Shown: one piece after another, positions 49,806 to 59,274 of the stretch | Layout of the letters: each line of letters begins with the position of its first letter | Numbering within the stretch: the first letter of the stretch is position 1 | Source: Clostridium sp. AF37-5 | Lineage (GTDB): Bacteria > Bacillota > Clostridia > Lachnospirales > Lachnospiraceae | Assembly (NCBI RefSeq): GCF_003477605.1 | Contig: NZ_QUDR01000002.1 | Location: 62,001 to 126,000 of the forward strand | Direction: 5' to 3' | Length of the DNA: 64,000 bases | The notes under the pieces: model-generated | What the model was told of the DNA's origin: nothing | The model's input: only the letters and a program-made list of their open reading frames with translations | The model's database searches: none | Program-made: the position numbers and the translations under genes

Positions 49806-51161
49806 GTGGCATTTGATAATTTGACGGCTAAACTTCAAAATGTATTCAAGGGTCTGCGAAGTAAAGGACGCTTGACGGAAGCAGATGTTAAGACTGCACT
49901 CCGTGAAGTAAAGATGGCTTTACTTGAAGCAGATGTAAACTTTAAAGTAGTAAAGCAGTTTGTCAAAGCGGTACAGGAGCGTGCGACCGGGGAAGATGTA
50001 CTCAATAGTCTTACGCCCGGACAGACCGTTATTAAATATGTAAATGAAGAACTGGTCAAGATGATGGGAGAAACAACCACAGAAATTGACCTTCTTCCCG
50101 GTAATGAGATTACGGTTATTATGATGTGTGGTCTCCAGGGTGCCGGTAAAACGACTACGACAGCGAAAATTGCCGGAAAGTTAAAGGCAAAAGGAAAAAG
50201 ACCGCTTTTAGTTGCGTGTGACATTTATCGTCCGGCTGCGATTGAGCAGTTACAGATAAATGGAGACAAGCAGGAAGTTCCCGTATTTTCGATGGGAACG
50301 AATCACAATCCGGTTGATATTGCAAAAGCCGGTGTGGAGCACGCAAAGGCAAATGGAAATAATGTAGTGATTCTCGATACCGCCGGACGTCTTCATATTG
50401 ATGAGGACATGATGGAGGAACTCGCGAAGATAAAAGAGCAGGTAGAAGTTCATCAGACCATTTTGGTTGTGGATTCAATGACTGGTCAGGATGCGGTGAA
50501 TGTAGCATCATCCTTTAATGAAAAGTTACATGTGGATGGTGTCATTCTTACGAAGCTTGACGGTGATACCAGAGGTGGTGCGGCGCTTTCGATACGTGCT
50601 GTGACCGGACGGCCGATTTATTATGTCGGAATGGGTGAAAAGTTATCCGATTTGGAACAGTTTTATCCGGACCGTATGGCGTCTCGAATCCTTGGTATGG
50701 GTGATGTGTTGTCACTGATTGAAAAAGCAGAAGAACAGATTGATGAACAAAAAGCCGCCGAGATGGCAAAGAAGATAAAAAAAGCTGAATTTGATTTTAA
50801 TGACTTTTTAGAGCAGATGCAGCAGATGAAGAAGATGGGCGGCTTAAGCAGTATTCTCAGTATGCTTCCGGGCATGGGACTGCCTGCGGATTTAGAAATT
50901 GATGATAATGCCCTCAAAGGAACGGAGGCAATTATCTACTCCATGACAATTGAGGAGCGGACAAATCCGGGAATCATTAATCCATCAAGAAAACGCCGCA
51001 TTGCAAAAGGTGCCGGTGTAGATATCAGCGAGGTAAACCGTCTGATGAAACAGTTTGAACAGAGCCGTAAGATGATGAAGCAGATGTCTGGCATGATGTC
51101 TGGAAAAGGACGCAGAAAAGGCGGGTTTGGCGGCTTTAAGTTCCCGTTTGGCGGGATGTAA
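49806..51161 (+). CDS. ffh: Signal recognition particle protein Ffh, 451 aa
   Basis: The start is GTG 49806 behind AAAGGGG (MAFDNLTAKLQNVFKGLRSKGRLTEADVKTALREVKMALLEADVNFKVVK). The GTPase has CGLQGAGKTTTTAKIAGKL, DTAGRLHIDEDMM and TKLDGDTRGGAALS. The Met-rich M domain (MKKMGGLSSILSMLPGMG, then KQFEQSRKMMKQMSGMM) binds SRP RNA and signal peptides. It follows ylxM by 16 nt. Ends with a basic KGRRKGGFGGFKF tail. Confidence 0.97.
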   Translation: MAFDNLTAKLQNVFKGLRSKGRLTEADVKTALREVKMALLEADVNFKVVKQFVKAVQERATGEDVLNSLTPGQTVIKYVNEELVKMMGETTTEIDLLPGNEITVIMMCGLQGAGKTTTTAKIAGKLKAKGKRPLLVACDIYRPAAIEQLQINGDKQEVPVFSMGTNHNPVDIAKAGVEHAKANGNNVVILDTAGRLHIDEDMMEELAKIKEQVEVHQTILVVDSMTGQDAVNVASSFNEKLHVDGVILTKLDGDTRGGAALSIRAVTGRPIYYVGMGEKLSDLEQFYPDRMASRILGMGDVLSLIEKAEEQIDEQKAAEMAKKIKKAEFDFNDFLEQMQQMKKMGGLSSILSMLPGMGLPADLEIDDNALKGTEAIIYSMTIEERTNPGIINPSRKRRIAKGAGVDISEVNRLMKQFEQSRKMMKQMSGMMSGKGRRKGGFGGFKFPFGGM

Positions 51162-51236
51162 TATGATATCCAAAAAGAATTTCTTTGGAAATTTTTTGGA
51201 GATAGATTTTTAGATTAGAATAAGGAGGTGAAAGAC

Positions 51237-51482
51237 GTGGCAGTAAAAATCAGATTGAAAAGATTAGGGCAGAAGAAATCACCATTTTATAGAATTGTAG
51301 TTGCTGATGAGAGATCTCCTAGAGATGGAAGAAACATCGCTGAGATTGGTACTTATGACCCAAATCAGGAACCATGTGTTGTAAAGGTAGACGAGGAAGC
51401 AGCAAAGAAATGGTTGCAGAATGGTGCTCAGCCGACAGACGTAGTTGCACGTTTGTTCAAACAGGCAGGTATTGAGAAATAG
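51237..51482 (+). CDS. rpsP: Ribosomal protein bS16, 81 aa
   Basis: GTG 51237 follows AAGGAGGTG; the ATG at 51228 overlaps that ribosome binding site. [42 protein letters not shown] is the S16 signature. The 75-nt gap after ffh holds a weak hairpin with a T run (about 51169-51198) that may partially terminate transcription. Confidence 0.97.
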   Translation: MAVKIRLKRLGQKKSPFYRIVVADERSPRDGRNIAEIGTYDPNQEPCVVKVDEEAAKKWLQNGAQPTDVVARLFKQAGIEK

Positions 51483-51493
51483 GAGGGCTGGTA

Positions 51494-51721
51494 ATGAAAG
51501 AATTAGTAGAAGTGATTGCTAGTGCATTAGTAGACAGTCCGGAAGATGTCGTTGTCACGGAGACAGAAGATGAAAAACAGATTGTTTTGAATCTTACGGT
51601 AGCACCGGAAGACATGGGTAAAGTGATTGGTAAACAGGGACGTATTGCGAAAGCAATTCGTACCGTTGTCCGTGCCGCCGGTTCTAAAGGTGACAAGAAG
51701 ATTATGGTTGACATTCAATAA
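51494..51721 (+). CDS. khpA: KH-domain RNA-binding protein KhpA (YlqC), 75 aa
   Basis: ATG 51494 follows AGGAGGGCTGGTA. The KH motif GKVIGKQGRIAKAIRTVVRAA is intact, after a short N-terminal helix. KhpA-type proteins bind RNA broadly in Firmicutes. It is in its conserved place between rpsP and rimM. Confidence 0.93.
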   Translation: MKELVEVIASALVDSPEDVVVTETEDEKQIVLNLTVAPEDMGKVIGKQGRIAKAIRTVVRAAGSKGDKKIMVDIQ

Positions 51722-51749
51722 GGATGAGGCGTGTTCTCGCGTCATGAAT

Positions 51750-51784
51750 ACCCTGCGGGCTTTTGTCTGCGGGGTGTTTTATAT
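51750..51784 (+). terminator. Probable terminator between khpA and rimM
   Basis: ACCCTGC pairs with GCGGGGT around a 12-nt loop, followed by GTTTTAT. The T run is short, so partial read-through into rimM is likely. Confidence 0.55.
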
Positions 51785-51812
51785 CTTACCAAAAAGAGGG
51801 AAAGGATGAATT

Positions 51813-52325
51813 ATGGAAGATTTACTGCGAATTGGTGTTGTGACAACAACGCATGGGATCCGAGGGGAAGTGAAAGTATTCCCGACAACGGATGATGTAA
51901 AACGTTTTAAAAAATGTGATGAGGTTATTTTGATTACAAAAGAGGGAAATTTAACGCTTCATGTGGAGAGTGTGAAATATTTTAAAAATATTGTAATTTT
52001 GAAATTTGAAGAATTTAATAATATAAATGATGTTGAGCGGTTCCGTAAATGTGATTTGATGGTTACGAGAGATAATGCACTTCCGCTTAAAGAGGGGCAG
52101 TATTATCTTTGTGATGTTCCCGGAGCCGTTGTTATTAACGAGGATACCGAAGAAGAAATCGGCAAAGTAACAGATGTTATGGAAACCGGAGCAAACAACG
52201 TATTTGTAATTGAGACAAAAGAGGGAAAAGAAGTGCTTTTCCCGGTTATCCCGGACTGTATCAAGAAAGTGGATACAAAAGAAGGAATTGTAAGAGCACA
52301 TGTCATGAAAGGGCTGATAGAATGA
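51813..52325 (+). CDS. rimM: 16S rRNA processing protein RimM, 170 aa
   Basis: ATG 51813 follows GGGAAAGGATG. The sequence LLRIGVVTTTHGIRGEVKVFPTTDDVKRFKKCDEVIL and the PRC-barrel part YYLCDVPGAVVINEDTEEEIGKVTDVMETGANNVFVIETKEGKEVLFPVIPDCIKKVD are typical. It assists 30S head assembly with S19. The end overlaps trmD by 4 nt. Confidence 0.95.
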   Translation: MEDLLRIGVVTTTHGIRGEVKVFPTTDDVKRFKKCDEVILITKEGNLTLHVESVKYFKNIVILKFEEFNNINDVERFRKCDLMVTRDNALPLKEGQYYLCDVPGAVVINEDTEEEIGKVTDVMETGANNVFVIETKEGKEVLFPVIPDCIKKVDTKEGIVRAHVMKGLIE

Positions 52326-53026
52326 AATATTATGTAATGACGTTATTTCCGGAAATGATTGAACAGGCGATGAACACGAGTATTATGGGGCGTGCCATGG
52401 CAGATGGACTGATTTCTCTGCAGGTAATGAATATACGGGATTATACGCTCAATAAGCATGGAAAAGTGGATGATTATCCGTATGGAGGGGGTGCCGGTAT
52501 GGTGATGGAGGCAGAGCCGATTTACCGTTGTTATGAGCAGATATGCAGTGAAGCGGGGAAAAGACCACGTGTTATTTATTTGACACCGCAGGGTGATGTT
52601 TTTTCTCAGAAAATTGCGAAAGATTTTTCAAAAGAAGATGTGCTTGTCTTTTTGTGCGGCCACTATGAGGGCGTGGATGAGCGTGTGCTGGAAGAAATTG
52701 TGACAGATTATGTGTCAATTGGTGATTATGTACTGACAGGCGGAGAACTGCCGGCACTTGTGATGATGGATGCGATTGCCAGACTGGTTCCCGGCGTGTT
52801 AAACAATGAGGAGTCTGCGGAGACGGAAAGTTTTTCGGATGGTCTGTTAGAATATCCGCAGTATACAAGACCGGTTGAAATTTTAGGGCGCAGAGTGCCG
52901 GATGTTTTGATGAGCGGACACCATGAAAAAATTAATGAATGGCGCAAAGAGCAGTCCATTATGCGCACACGTGAGAGAAGACCGGATTTGTATAAAAGCT
53001 GGCTTGAAAATAATTCGGATACTTGA
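52322..53026 (+). CDS. trmD: tRNA (guanine-N1)-methyltransferase TrmD, 234 aa
   Basis: ATG 52322 overlaps rimM. The SPOUT knot is intact: DDYPYGGGAGMVMEAEPIY, LCGHYEGVDERV, and SIGDYVLTGGELPALVMMDAIARLVPGVL. It makes m1G37 in tRNAs that read CUN, CCN and CGG. It is normally followed by rplS in Firmicutes, but here hisB follows with its own promoter; rplS is absent from this position. Confidence 0.96.
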   Translation: MKYYVMTLFPEMIEQAMNTSIMGRAMADGLISLQVMNIRDYTLNKHGKVDDYPYGGGAGMVMEAEPIYRCYEQICSEAGKRPRVIYLTPQGDVFSQKIAKDFSKEDVLVFLCGHYEGVDERVLEEIVTDYVSIGDYVLTGGELPALVMMDAIARLVPGVLNNEESAETESFSDGLLEYPQYTRPVEILGRRVPDVLMSGHHEKINEWRKEQSIMRTRERRPDLYKSWLENNSDT

Positions 53027-53035
53027 CCGAAAACC

Positions 53036-53064
53036 TTGCTTTTTACAAGGGAAAACGATATAAT
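53036..53064 (+). promoter_or_regulatory. Promoter of hisB operon
   Basis: TTGCTT (53036-53041), 17 bp, TATAAT (53059-53064), 38 bp before the hisB ATG. Confidence 0.65.
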
Positions 53065-53102
53065 AAAAATGATATGTTGCGTAAGTGAAAGGAGAGAAGA
53101 AC

Positions 53103-53690
53103 ATGAGTCGTTTTGCACGGTGCGAGCGGGATACCAAGGAGACGGAAATTGTTATCGAACTGGATTTGGATGGAACCGGTCAGTATGACATACATACAGG
53201 AATTGGCTTTTTTGACCATATGCTGGAGGGATTTGCCAAACATGGTTTGTTTGATTTGGCAGTATCGGTACAGGGAGATACCCATGTGGACGCCCATCAT
53301 ACGGTAGAGGATACCGGAATTGTTTTAGGACAGGCGTTTTTGAAAGCATTAGGTGACAAAAAGGGAATTGCCCGTTTTGGTTATTTTGTATTGCCGATGG
53401 ACGATGCACTGGTGCTTGCTTCTCTTGATTTTTCGGGACGCATGTATTTTGCCTATGACGCTGAGCTAAAAGCACAGCGGCTTGGTACGATGGAGACGGA
53501 AGTGGTGAAAGAGTTCTTTATGGGATTAGCAAGCGGTGCACAGATGAATCTGCACATTAAGCAGTTAGCAGGAGAAAACACTCACCATGTAGTAGAGGCG
53601 ATGTTTAAAGCGGTTGCAAAATCGATGGATATGGCTTCAAAAGTAGATGACAGAATTGAAGGAGTCCTTTCGACAAAGGGCGTTCTTTAA
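53103..53690 (+). CDS. hisB: Imidazoleglycerol-phosphate dehydratase HisB, 195 aa
   Basis: ATG 53103 follows AAAGGAGAG. The two metal-binding motif sets are clear: [33 protein letters not shown], then [15 protein letters not shown] and [29 protein letters not shown]. It dehydrates imidazoleglycerol phosphate to imidazoleacetol phosphate. It stands apart from the rest of the his genes with the HisIE fusion 20 nt downstream. Confidence 0.95.
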   Translation: MSRFARCERDTKETEIVIELDLDGTGQYDIHTGIGFFDHMLEGFAKHGLFDLAVSVQGDTHVDAHHTVEDTGIVLGQAFLKALGDKKGIARFGYFVLPMDDALVLASLDFSGRMYFAYDAELKAQRLGTMETEVVKEFFMGLASGAQMNLHIKQLAGENTHHVVEAMFKAVAKSMDMASKVDDRIEGVLSTKGVL

Positions 53691-53710
53691 ACGATAGAGG
53701 AGGAAGAGAC

Positions 53711-54952
53711 GTGTCTTATAAAAAACTGATTCCCTTTATTAACGGGGAGAATGAATTAGCTGCCAATGTAGTGACGATGGCAGAAGATTATTGTTTTGCA
53801 GGAGCAGATGAATTGTTTTTATACAATTACTCCAAAATAACAGAAGAAAGAGAAGAATTTTTAGCAACCTTAAAAGAGATTGATAAAAAAATTGATATAC
53901 CATTTATTGTTGGCATGTATGCAGCCCGTTTTGAAGATGTAAAAAAAGCATTTTACACAGGAGCGGACCGCGTAGTTGTGAAATACGAAATCTGCCCGGA
54001 TGAAGGTGTGATTAAAGAAGCTGCAGCCAGATTTGGTGAAGATAAAATTCTTGTGGAAGTGGATGAAGGGCTTCCATTTGAAAAAATTGCTTTTCCGGTA
54101 TCGACACTTTTATTGAAACATGTAAATACCGGAGAACCATTAAACCGCAGAATAAAAGCAAGCGGAAAGAACTTTCTGATTCGAGACAGTCTGCTCCGCA
54201 ACGATTTGGAAGATTTGTTGAAAATCGAAGAGGTACAGGGCGTGGCAACCAATTATTTTGAGCGCCGCGATTTGTTCAAAGTAAAACGAAATATGGAAGA
54301 GGCCGGTATTGAGATGAATACATTTAAAAGTGCCATTCCATTTTCAGAATTTAAAACAGATGATAAAGGATTAGTTCCTTGTATCGTGCAGGATTACCGT
54401 ACCGGTCAGGTGCTGATGCTTGCCTATATGAACGAAGAGTCATATCAGGCTACCTGTGAGACCGGAAAGATGACGTATTTCAGCAGAAGCCGTCAAAAAT
54501 TATGGTGCAAAGGAGACACCTCCGGCCATTATCAGTATGTAAAAGAACTTTCGTTAGACTGTGATAACGATACGATTCTGGCAAAAGTGCATCAAGTTGG
54601 TGCTGCCTGTCATACCGGTTCTTACAGCTGCTTTTTCAAAGAACTGGCAAAGAAAGATTACATTGATACCAATCCATTAACGATTTTACAGGAAGATTTT
54701 GAGACGATTGAAAACCGAAAGAAAAATCCGAAAGAGGGTTCGTATACCAATTATCTGTTTACGCAGGGAATTGATAAAATTTTGAAAAAATGCGGGGAAG
54801 AAGCGTCGGAAATTATTATTGCGGCGAAGAATCCAAATGCAGAAGAGTTAAAGTATGAGATTGCTGATTTCCTCTATCATATGATGGTACTTATGGCAGA
54901 ATGTGGTCTGACTTGGGAAGACATCACCAGAGAGTTGGCAAATCGCAGATAA
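53711..54952 (+). CDS. hisIE: HisF-like domain + HisI + HisE fusion, 413 aa
   Basis: GTG 53711 follows GAGGAGGAAG. Residues 1-205 resemble half of a HisA/HisF barrel ([19 protein letters not shown], then [33 protein letters not shown]) but miss the usual catalytic Asp motifs. Residues 210-318 are HisI with [69 protein letters not shown]. Residues 328-413 are HisE with [27 protein letters not shown] and [13 protein letters not shown]. HisI and HisE catalyse steps 3 and 2 of histidine synthesis. The N-terminal extension is probably structural. Confidence 0.92.
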   Translation: MSYKKLIPFINGENELAANVVTMAEDYCFAGADELFLYNYSKITEEREEFLATLKEIDKKIDIPFIVGMYAARFEDVKKAFYTGADRVVVKYEICPDEGVIKEAAARFGEDKILVEVDEGLPFEKIAFPVSTLLLKHVNTGEPLNRRIKASGKNFLIRDSLLRNDLEDLLKIEEVQGVATNYFERRDLFKVKRNMEEAGIEMNTFKSAIPFSEFKTDDKGLVPCIVQDYRTGQVLMLAYMNEESYQATCETGKMTYFSRSRQKLWCKGDTSGHYQYVKELSLDCDNDTILAKVHQVGAACHTGSYSCFFKELAKKDYIDTNPLTILQEDFETIENRKKNPKEGSYTNYLFTQGIDKILKKCGEEASEIIIAAKNPNAEELKYEIADFLYHMMVLMAECGLTWEDITRELANRR

Positions 54953-54987
54953 ACGTTAAATCAATAAGAATAAGGAAGGTGTGTAGA

Positions 54988-55131
54988 ATGGAAAGAACAA
55001 TTCTGGAAGCATTGGGGTATTATTTGATTCGTTTGGTTATGTTTGGAGCAACAGCGGCTGCCGGTATTGCGGTTGGTATTAAACTTCGTAAAAACAAAAA
55101 CGCAAAAGAAGAAGCAAATACAGAAAATTAA
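54988..55131 (+). CDS. Small single-pass membrane protein, 47 aa
   Basis: ATG 54988 follows AAGGAAGGTG. One hydrophobic helix (ALGYYLIRLVMFGATAAAGIAVGIKL) is followed by a Lys/Asn/Glu tail. It precedes pilB by 12 nt and might be part of the pilus operon. Small proteins with this layout are common in Lachnospiraceae, often near his or pil genes; the function is unknown. Confidence 0.68.
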   Translation: MERTILEALGYYLIRLVMFGATAAAGIAVGIKLRKNKNAKEEANTEN

Positions 55132-55142
55132 GGTGAATCCAT

Positions 55143-56843
55143 ATGATTGGCAGAAAACGTAAGAGACTTGGCGATTTGCTGGTAGATGCCGGCGTGGTTA
55201 CCAGTGAACAGCTTGGGGAAGCACTCAAAAAGCAGAGAGAACTTGGCTTGAAGCTTGGCGAGACATTGATTGAGTTAAAATTTACCGATGAAAACGAAAT
55301 TGTAGAAGCTCTTCATCAGCAGATGGGCTATCCGGTAGCAAAAATCCGCGAGGCAAAAATTGCACCGGAAGTAATTTCACTTTTGCCGGAGACAATTGTA
55401 AGAAAGCACAATGTGGTTCCGTTTGAAGTTGATCCGGATAATCCGAATATCCTGCGTGTGGCAATGGCGGACCCGATGGATATTATCGCAATTGATGACT
55501 TGGCGATTGTGACGAACATGCAGATTGAGGCGATGGTTGCGACACCGTCCGATGTGCGTTTTGGGATTGAGCGCTATTATGGAAATGAGCAGGTTGCCAA
55601 GATGGCAGAAACGTATTCCAAAGAGCGCAGGGAGCAGCAGAATGCCAGAGAAAAACAGGAGGAAGCAAACGAAGAAGTTGATAATGCGCCGATTGTTTTA
55701 CTGGTAAATAAAATTATTGAGCAGGCAGTGAACGAAAGAGCAAGTGATATTCACATTGAAGCGTTGGAAGACAGCGTGCGTGTGCGTTTTCGTATTGATG
55801 GTGTGATGCAGGAAATGATGCGTTATGAAAAAGAATTATTAAATGCAATTGTAGCGCGTATTAAAATTATCAGCGGCATGAATATTTCTGAGAAAAGAGC
55901 ACCGCAGGATGGACGTATGACACAGCGTTTTGACCGTGTTGAATATGATATTCGTGTATCGAGCCTGCCGACGACTTTTGGAGAAAAGATTGTAATGCGT
56001 CTGGCATCGAAGTCAGCACTTACGAGAGATAAAAGTGAACTTGGATTTCCGGAAGCAGAGATGCGCCGGTTTGACCATCTGGTTCACCAGCCGCATGGTA
56101 TTATCTTAGTTACCGGACCTACCGGTAGTGGTAAATCGACAACATTGTATACGGTACTGAGTGAGCTGAATGAGGGCAGTGTAAATATTGTTACGGTTGA
56201 GGATCCGGTTGAGGCAGATGTAGATGGAATCAATCAGGTTCAGGTTAACGAAAAGGCAGGACTTACATTTGCATCCGCACTTCGTTCCATTCTTCGTCAG
56301 GATCCGGATATCATTATGATTGGTGAGATTCGAGATGAAGAGACGGCAAGTATTGCGGTAAAAGCCGCAATCACCGGACACTTGGTAGTAAGCACCCTGC
56401 ATACAAATAGTGCAGCAAGTACCGTTACCCGTCTGGCGGATATGGGTGTGGAGCCATATCTGATTGCGGATTCTACGGTTGGTATCATTGCACAGCGGCT
56501 GGTGCGCCGTCTGTGTCCGAAGTGTAAGAGACAAAGGATGATAACCGATGAAGATAAGAGAAGACTTCGGATTCGCGGAGAAGGAACACAGCCAATTTAC
56601 GAGCCGGGCGGACAGGGTTGTGCATTCTGTAACGGTACTGGTTACCGTGGACGAATTGGTGTGTATGAGATTATGACGGTATCTCCGGAAGTAAGAAAAG
56701 TAATTGCTGCCGGTGGCGGTGCCGATGAAATCCAGAAAGTTGCCTTAAGTGAGGGAATGACAACGTTGCGTATTGGTGCGGCAAAACTGGTTTTGCAGGG
56801 AGTTACCTCCATTGCAGAAGTGGAGCGCATCGCGACAGAATAA
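55143..56843 (+). CDS. pilB: Type IV pilus assembly ATPase PilB/GspE, 566 aa
   Basis: ATG 55143. MshEN/N1-type domain GDLLVDAGVVTSEQLGEALKKQRELG and FTDENEIVEALHQQMGYPVAKI comes first. The ATPase core has DIHIEALEDSVRVRFRIDGV, VTGPTGSGKSTTLYTVL (Walker A), the Asp box GSVNIVTVEDPVE, DPDIIMIGEIRDEETAS (Walker B) and HTNSAASTVTRLADMG. The zinc motif CPKCKRQ...CAFCNGTGYRGR is intact. It powers pilus extension. It starts the pil gene series with pilT, pilC and the pilin. Confidence 0.96.
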   Translation: MIGRKRKRLGDLLVDAGVVTSEQLGEALKKQRELGLKLGETLIELKFTDENEIVEALHQQMGYPVAKIREAKIAPEVISLLPETIVRKHNVVPFEVDPDNPNILRVAMADPMDIIAIDDLAIVTNMQIEAMVATPSDVRFGIERYYGNEQVAKMAETYSKERREQQNAREKQEEANEEVDNAPIVLLVNKIIEQAVNERASDIHIEALEDSVRVRFRIDGVMQEMMRYEKELLNAIVARIKIISGMNISEKRAPQDGRMTQRFDRVEYDIRVSSLPTTFGEKIVMRLASKSALTRDKSELGFPEAEMRRFDHLVHQPHGIILVTGPTGSGKSTTLYTVLSELNEGSVNIVTVEDPVEADVDGINQVQVNEKAGLTFASALRSILRQDPDIIMIGEIRDEETASIAVKAAITGHLVVSTLHTNSAASTVTRLADMGVEPYLIADSTVGIIAQRLVRRLCPKCKRQRMITDEDKRRLRIRGEGTQPIYEPGGQGCAFCNGTGYRGRIGVYEIMTVSPEVRKVIAAGGGADEIQKVALSEGMTTLRIGAAKLVLQGVTSIAEVERIATE

Positions 56844-56871
56844 TGGCAGGAATGGAAATGGGGAGGTCGTA

Positions 56872-58008
56872 ATGACGATTGATGATTTGCTGATTCGAGC
56901 AAGAAAAATGGGCGCAAGTGATGTTCATGTAACGGTAGGTATCCCACCGAAATGCCGTGTAAACGGAGAACTTGTGACGTTGATGGAAGGACGGATTCTT
57001 CCGGCAGATTCTAAAGCATTAGTAGAACAGATGATACCGGGGCGTCTGGTAGAACGATTTAATCGCGAAGGAGAAGTCGATTTTTCCTATGCGATTAAAG
57101 GCGTGGGACGCTTTCGTGTCAATATTTTCAAACAGCGTGGAACGATGTCGTTTGTTATCCGACTTGTGAATACCGAAATTCCAAGTCCGGAATCACTTGG
57201 CCTGCCGCAGTCCGTTTTGGAACTGGTCAAGAAAAAGCGTGGTCTGATTTTAGTTACCGGACCGACAGGAAGCGGTAAATCGACGACACTGGCATCTTTG
57301 ATTCATGTTATTAACCAGACACAGAACAAACATATTATTACACTGGAAGACCCGATTGAGTATTTACATAGTCATGAAAAATCAATTGTAAATCAGAGAG
57401 AGGTCGGAATTGATACTCAGTCTTATGCAGGAGCACTGCGCGCTGCTCTGCGAGAAGACCCGGATATCATTCTGGTTGGTGAGATGCGAGATTTAGATAC
57501 GATTGCTACCGCGGTCACAGCGGCAGAGACCGGACACCTTGTACTATCGACTTTGCATACCATTGGAGCGGTTCCTACGATTGAGCGTATTATTGATGTA
57601 TTTCCAATGAATCAGCAGGCGCAGATTCGTTTGCAGTTAGCGACTCTTTTGGAGGCGATTATTTCCCAGCAGTTACTGCCTACGGCTGACCGCAAAGGCC
57701 GCGTGGCAGCCTTTGAAATTATGTATGCCAACAGTGCGGTCCGTAATTTGATTCGAGAGGCGAAACCACATCAGATACCATCCATTATCCAGACCAATAA
57801 ACAAAGCGGCATGATGATGATGGATGATGCGCTTTATGAGCTTTACCGCACACATCAGATTACGGCTGAGGATGCGATGACATTTGCACAGGACCCGTCG
57901 AATTTGGCAAGACGTATTCCGGCTGGGAAAATGCCAACACCGTTAGCTGAACCTTCGTGGCAGATGGATGACTGGGATGGTCCTACGTTTGGGAGCGGTG
58001 GCTTTTAA
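56872..58008 (+). CDS. pilT: Pilus retraction ATPase PilT, 378 aa
   Basis: ATG 56872 follows GGGGAGG; the longer ORF start (56773) overlaps pilB. TIDDLLIRARKMGASDVHVTVGIPPKCRVNGEL is the PilT start. Walker A is VTGPTGSGKSTTLASLIHVI, the Asp box ITLEDPIEYLH and Walker B DPDIILVGEMRDLDTIATAVTAAETGHLVLSTLHT. The AIRNLIRE-like motif is VRNLIREAKPHQIPSIIQTNKQSGMMMMDDAL. PilT depolymerises pili, giving twitching motility or DNA uptake. The C-terminal tail is Gly/Phe-rich. Confidence 0.95.
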   Translation: MTIDDLLIRARKMGASDVHVTVGIPPKCRVNGELVTLMEGRILPADSKALVEQMIPGRLVERFNREGEVDFSYAIKGVGRFRVNIFKQRGTMSFVIRLVNTEIPSPESLGLPQSVLELVKKKRGLILVTGPTGSGKSTTLASLIHVINQTQNKHIITLEDPIEYLHSHEKSIVNQREVGIDTQSYAGALRAALREDPDIILVGEMRDLDTIATAVTAAETGHLVLSTLHTIGAVPTIERIIDVFPMNQQAQIRLQLATLLEAIISQQLLPTADRKGRVAAFEIMYANSAVRNLIREAKPHQIPSIIQTNKQSGMMMMDDALYELYRTHQITAEDAMTFAQDPSNLARRIPAGKMPTPLAEPSWQMDDWDGPTFGSGGF

Positions 58009-58031
58009 AACACGAGAAAGGGGAGAATGAA

Positions 58032-59249
58032 TTGGCAAAGTATAAATATCTCATTACAGATAAATATGGCAAAGAGAAAAAAGGAACGATGGAAGCTGTC
58101 AGTGAAGAGGCGGCAATGCGCAAACTCAAGGGTGAAGGCAGCATCGTTTTGGAGCTTAGTGAAGCATTTGACCTTGACAACGCCAGTTGGAATATTACGA
58201 TTGGAAATCCGGTCAAGAAAAAGGATATTACCATTTTCTGTAAACAGTTTTACAGTATTTTGACAGCGGGCGTAACCGTCATTGACGGTCTGCGTATGGT
58301 TCAGGATCAGACAGAAAATAAATATCTTAGAGAAGCTCTTTACCGTGTCATGGTAAATGTGGAAAAGGGAGACAGTTTAGCAGATGCCATGGAAATGGAA
58401 AGTAAAATCTTCCCGTCTCTTTTGATTCATATGGTTGCTGCGGGTGAGGCAACCGGTAATCTGGAAATTGCGTTTGACCGTATTTGTACGCAGTTTGATA
58501 AAGACATGAAATTAAATTCCATGATTAAATCTGCAATGATTTATCCAATTGTTGTTTTAGTAGTAGCAGTTGGTGTGATTATTGTTTTGATGACTACAGT
58601 AATTCCAAACTTCCAGCAGACTTTTGAAAGTATGGGCGAGGAACTGCCGATGCTGACCAAAATGGTAATTGGACTGAGTGATTTTATGACGAGCAATTTT
58701 ATTGCGATAGCGATAGGACTTGTTTTGCTGCTTACTTTTATTATCTGCGGCAAAAAGACAGAACCGGGCAAACAGTTTACCAGCCGGGTCGCTTTAAAAA
58801 TACCGATGTTTCGCAATTTTTCCGTAAAAAATGCGGCGGCAAAGTTCTCGATGACAATGTCTACGCTTATTATGTCGGGTGTTCCTTTGGTGGAAGCCCT
58901 TGAAATTGTGGGAAATGTCATTGAAAACCGAGTGATTCGAAAAGCGGTAAAAGACTGTCGTGAAGAGGTTATGCAGGGAATCCCGATGTCAGAGCCTCTG
59001 GAGGCGTCTGGTGTGTTTCCGCCGATGGTAACGCATATGCTTAAAATTGGTGAAGAAACCGGTACGACAGAGCAGATGTTAGATAAAGTAGCAGAATACT
59101 ACGAAGGGGAAGTGGAAACAGCTACCAAAAATCTCACATCAGCTATGGAGCCACTTATTATTGTTGTGCTTGCTGTTATTGTAGGAGGCGTAATTGGAGC
59201 GGTTATGATGCCAATGCTTAAGATTTACCAGGATGCAGGAAAAGCATAG
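58032..59249 (+). CDS. pilC: Type IV pilus inner membrane platform protein PilC/GspF, 405 aa
   Basis: TTG 58032 follows AAAGGGGAG; no ATG fits better. N-terminal MAKYKYLITDKYGKEKKGTMEAVSEEAAMRKLKGEGSIVLEL, then two T2SSF domains: FCKQFYSILTAGVTVIDGLRMVQDQTENKYLREAL... and AAKFSMTMSTLIMSGVPLVEALEIVGNVIENRVIR. Three transmembrane helices are visible (VVLVVAVGVIIVLMTTVIP, FIAIAIGLVLLLTFIICG, LIIVVLAVIVGGVIGAVMMPML). It is the platform on which PilB and PilT work. Confidence 0.94.
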   Translation: MAKYKYLITDKYGKEKKGTMEAVSEEAAMRKLKGEGSIVLELSEAFDLDNASWNITIGNPVKKKDITIFCKQFYSILTAGVTVIDGLRMVQDQTENKYLREALYRVMVNVEKGDSLADAMEMESKIFPSLLIHMVAAGEATGNLEIAFDRICTQFDKDMKLNSMIKSAMIYPIVVLVVAVGVIIVLMTTVIPNFQQTFESMGEELPMLTKMVIGLSDFMTSNFIAIAIGLVLLLTFIICGKKTEPGKQFTSRVALKIPMFRNFSVKNAAAKFSMTMSTLIMSGVPLVEALEIVGNVIENRVIRKAVKDCREEVMQGIPMSEPLEASGVFPPMVTHMLKIGEETGTTEQMLDKVAEYYEGEVETATKNLTSAMEPLIIVVLAVIVGGVIGAVMMPMLKIYQDAGKA

Positions 59250-59274
59250 GAAATTATGATGGGAGGAATTTAAA

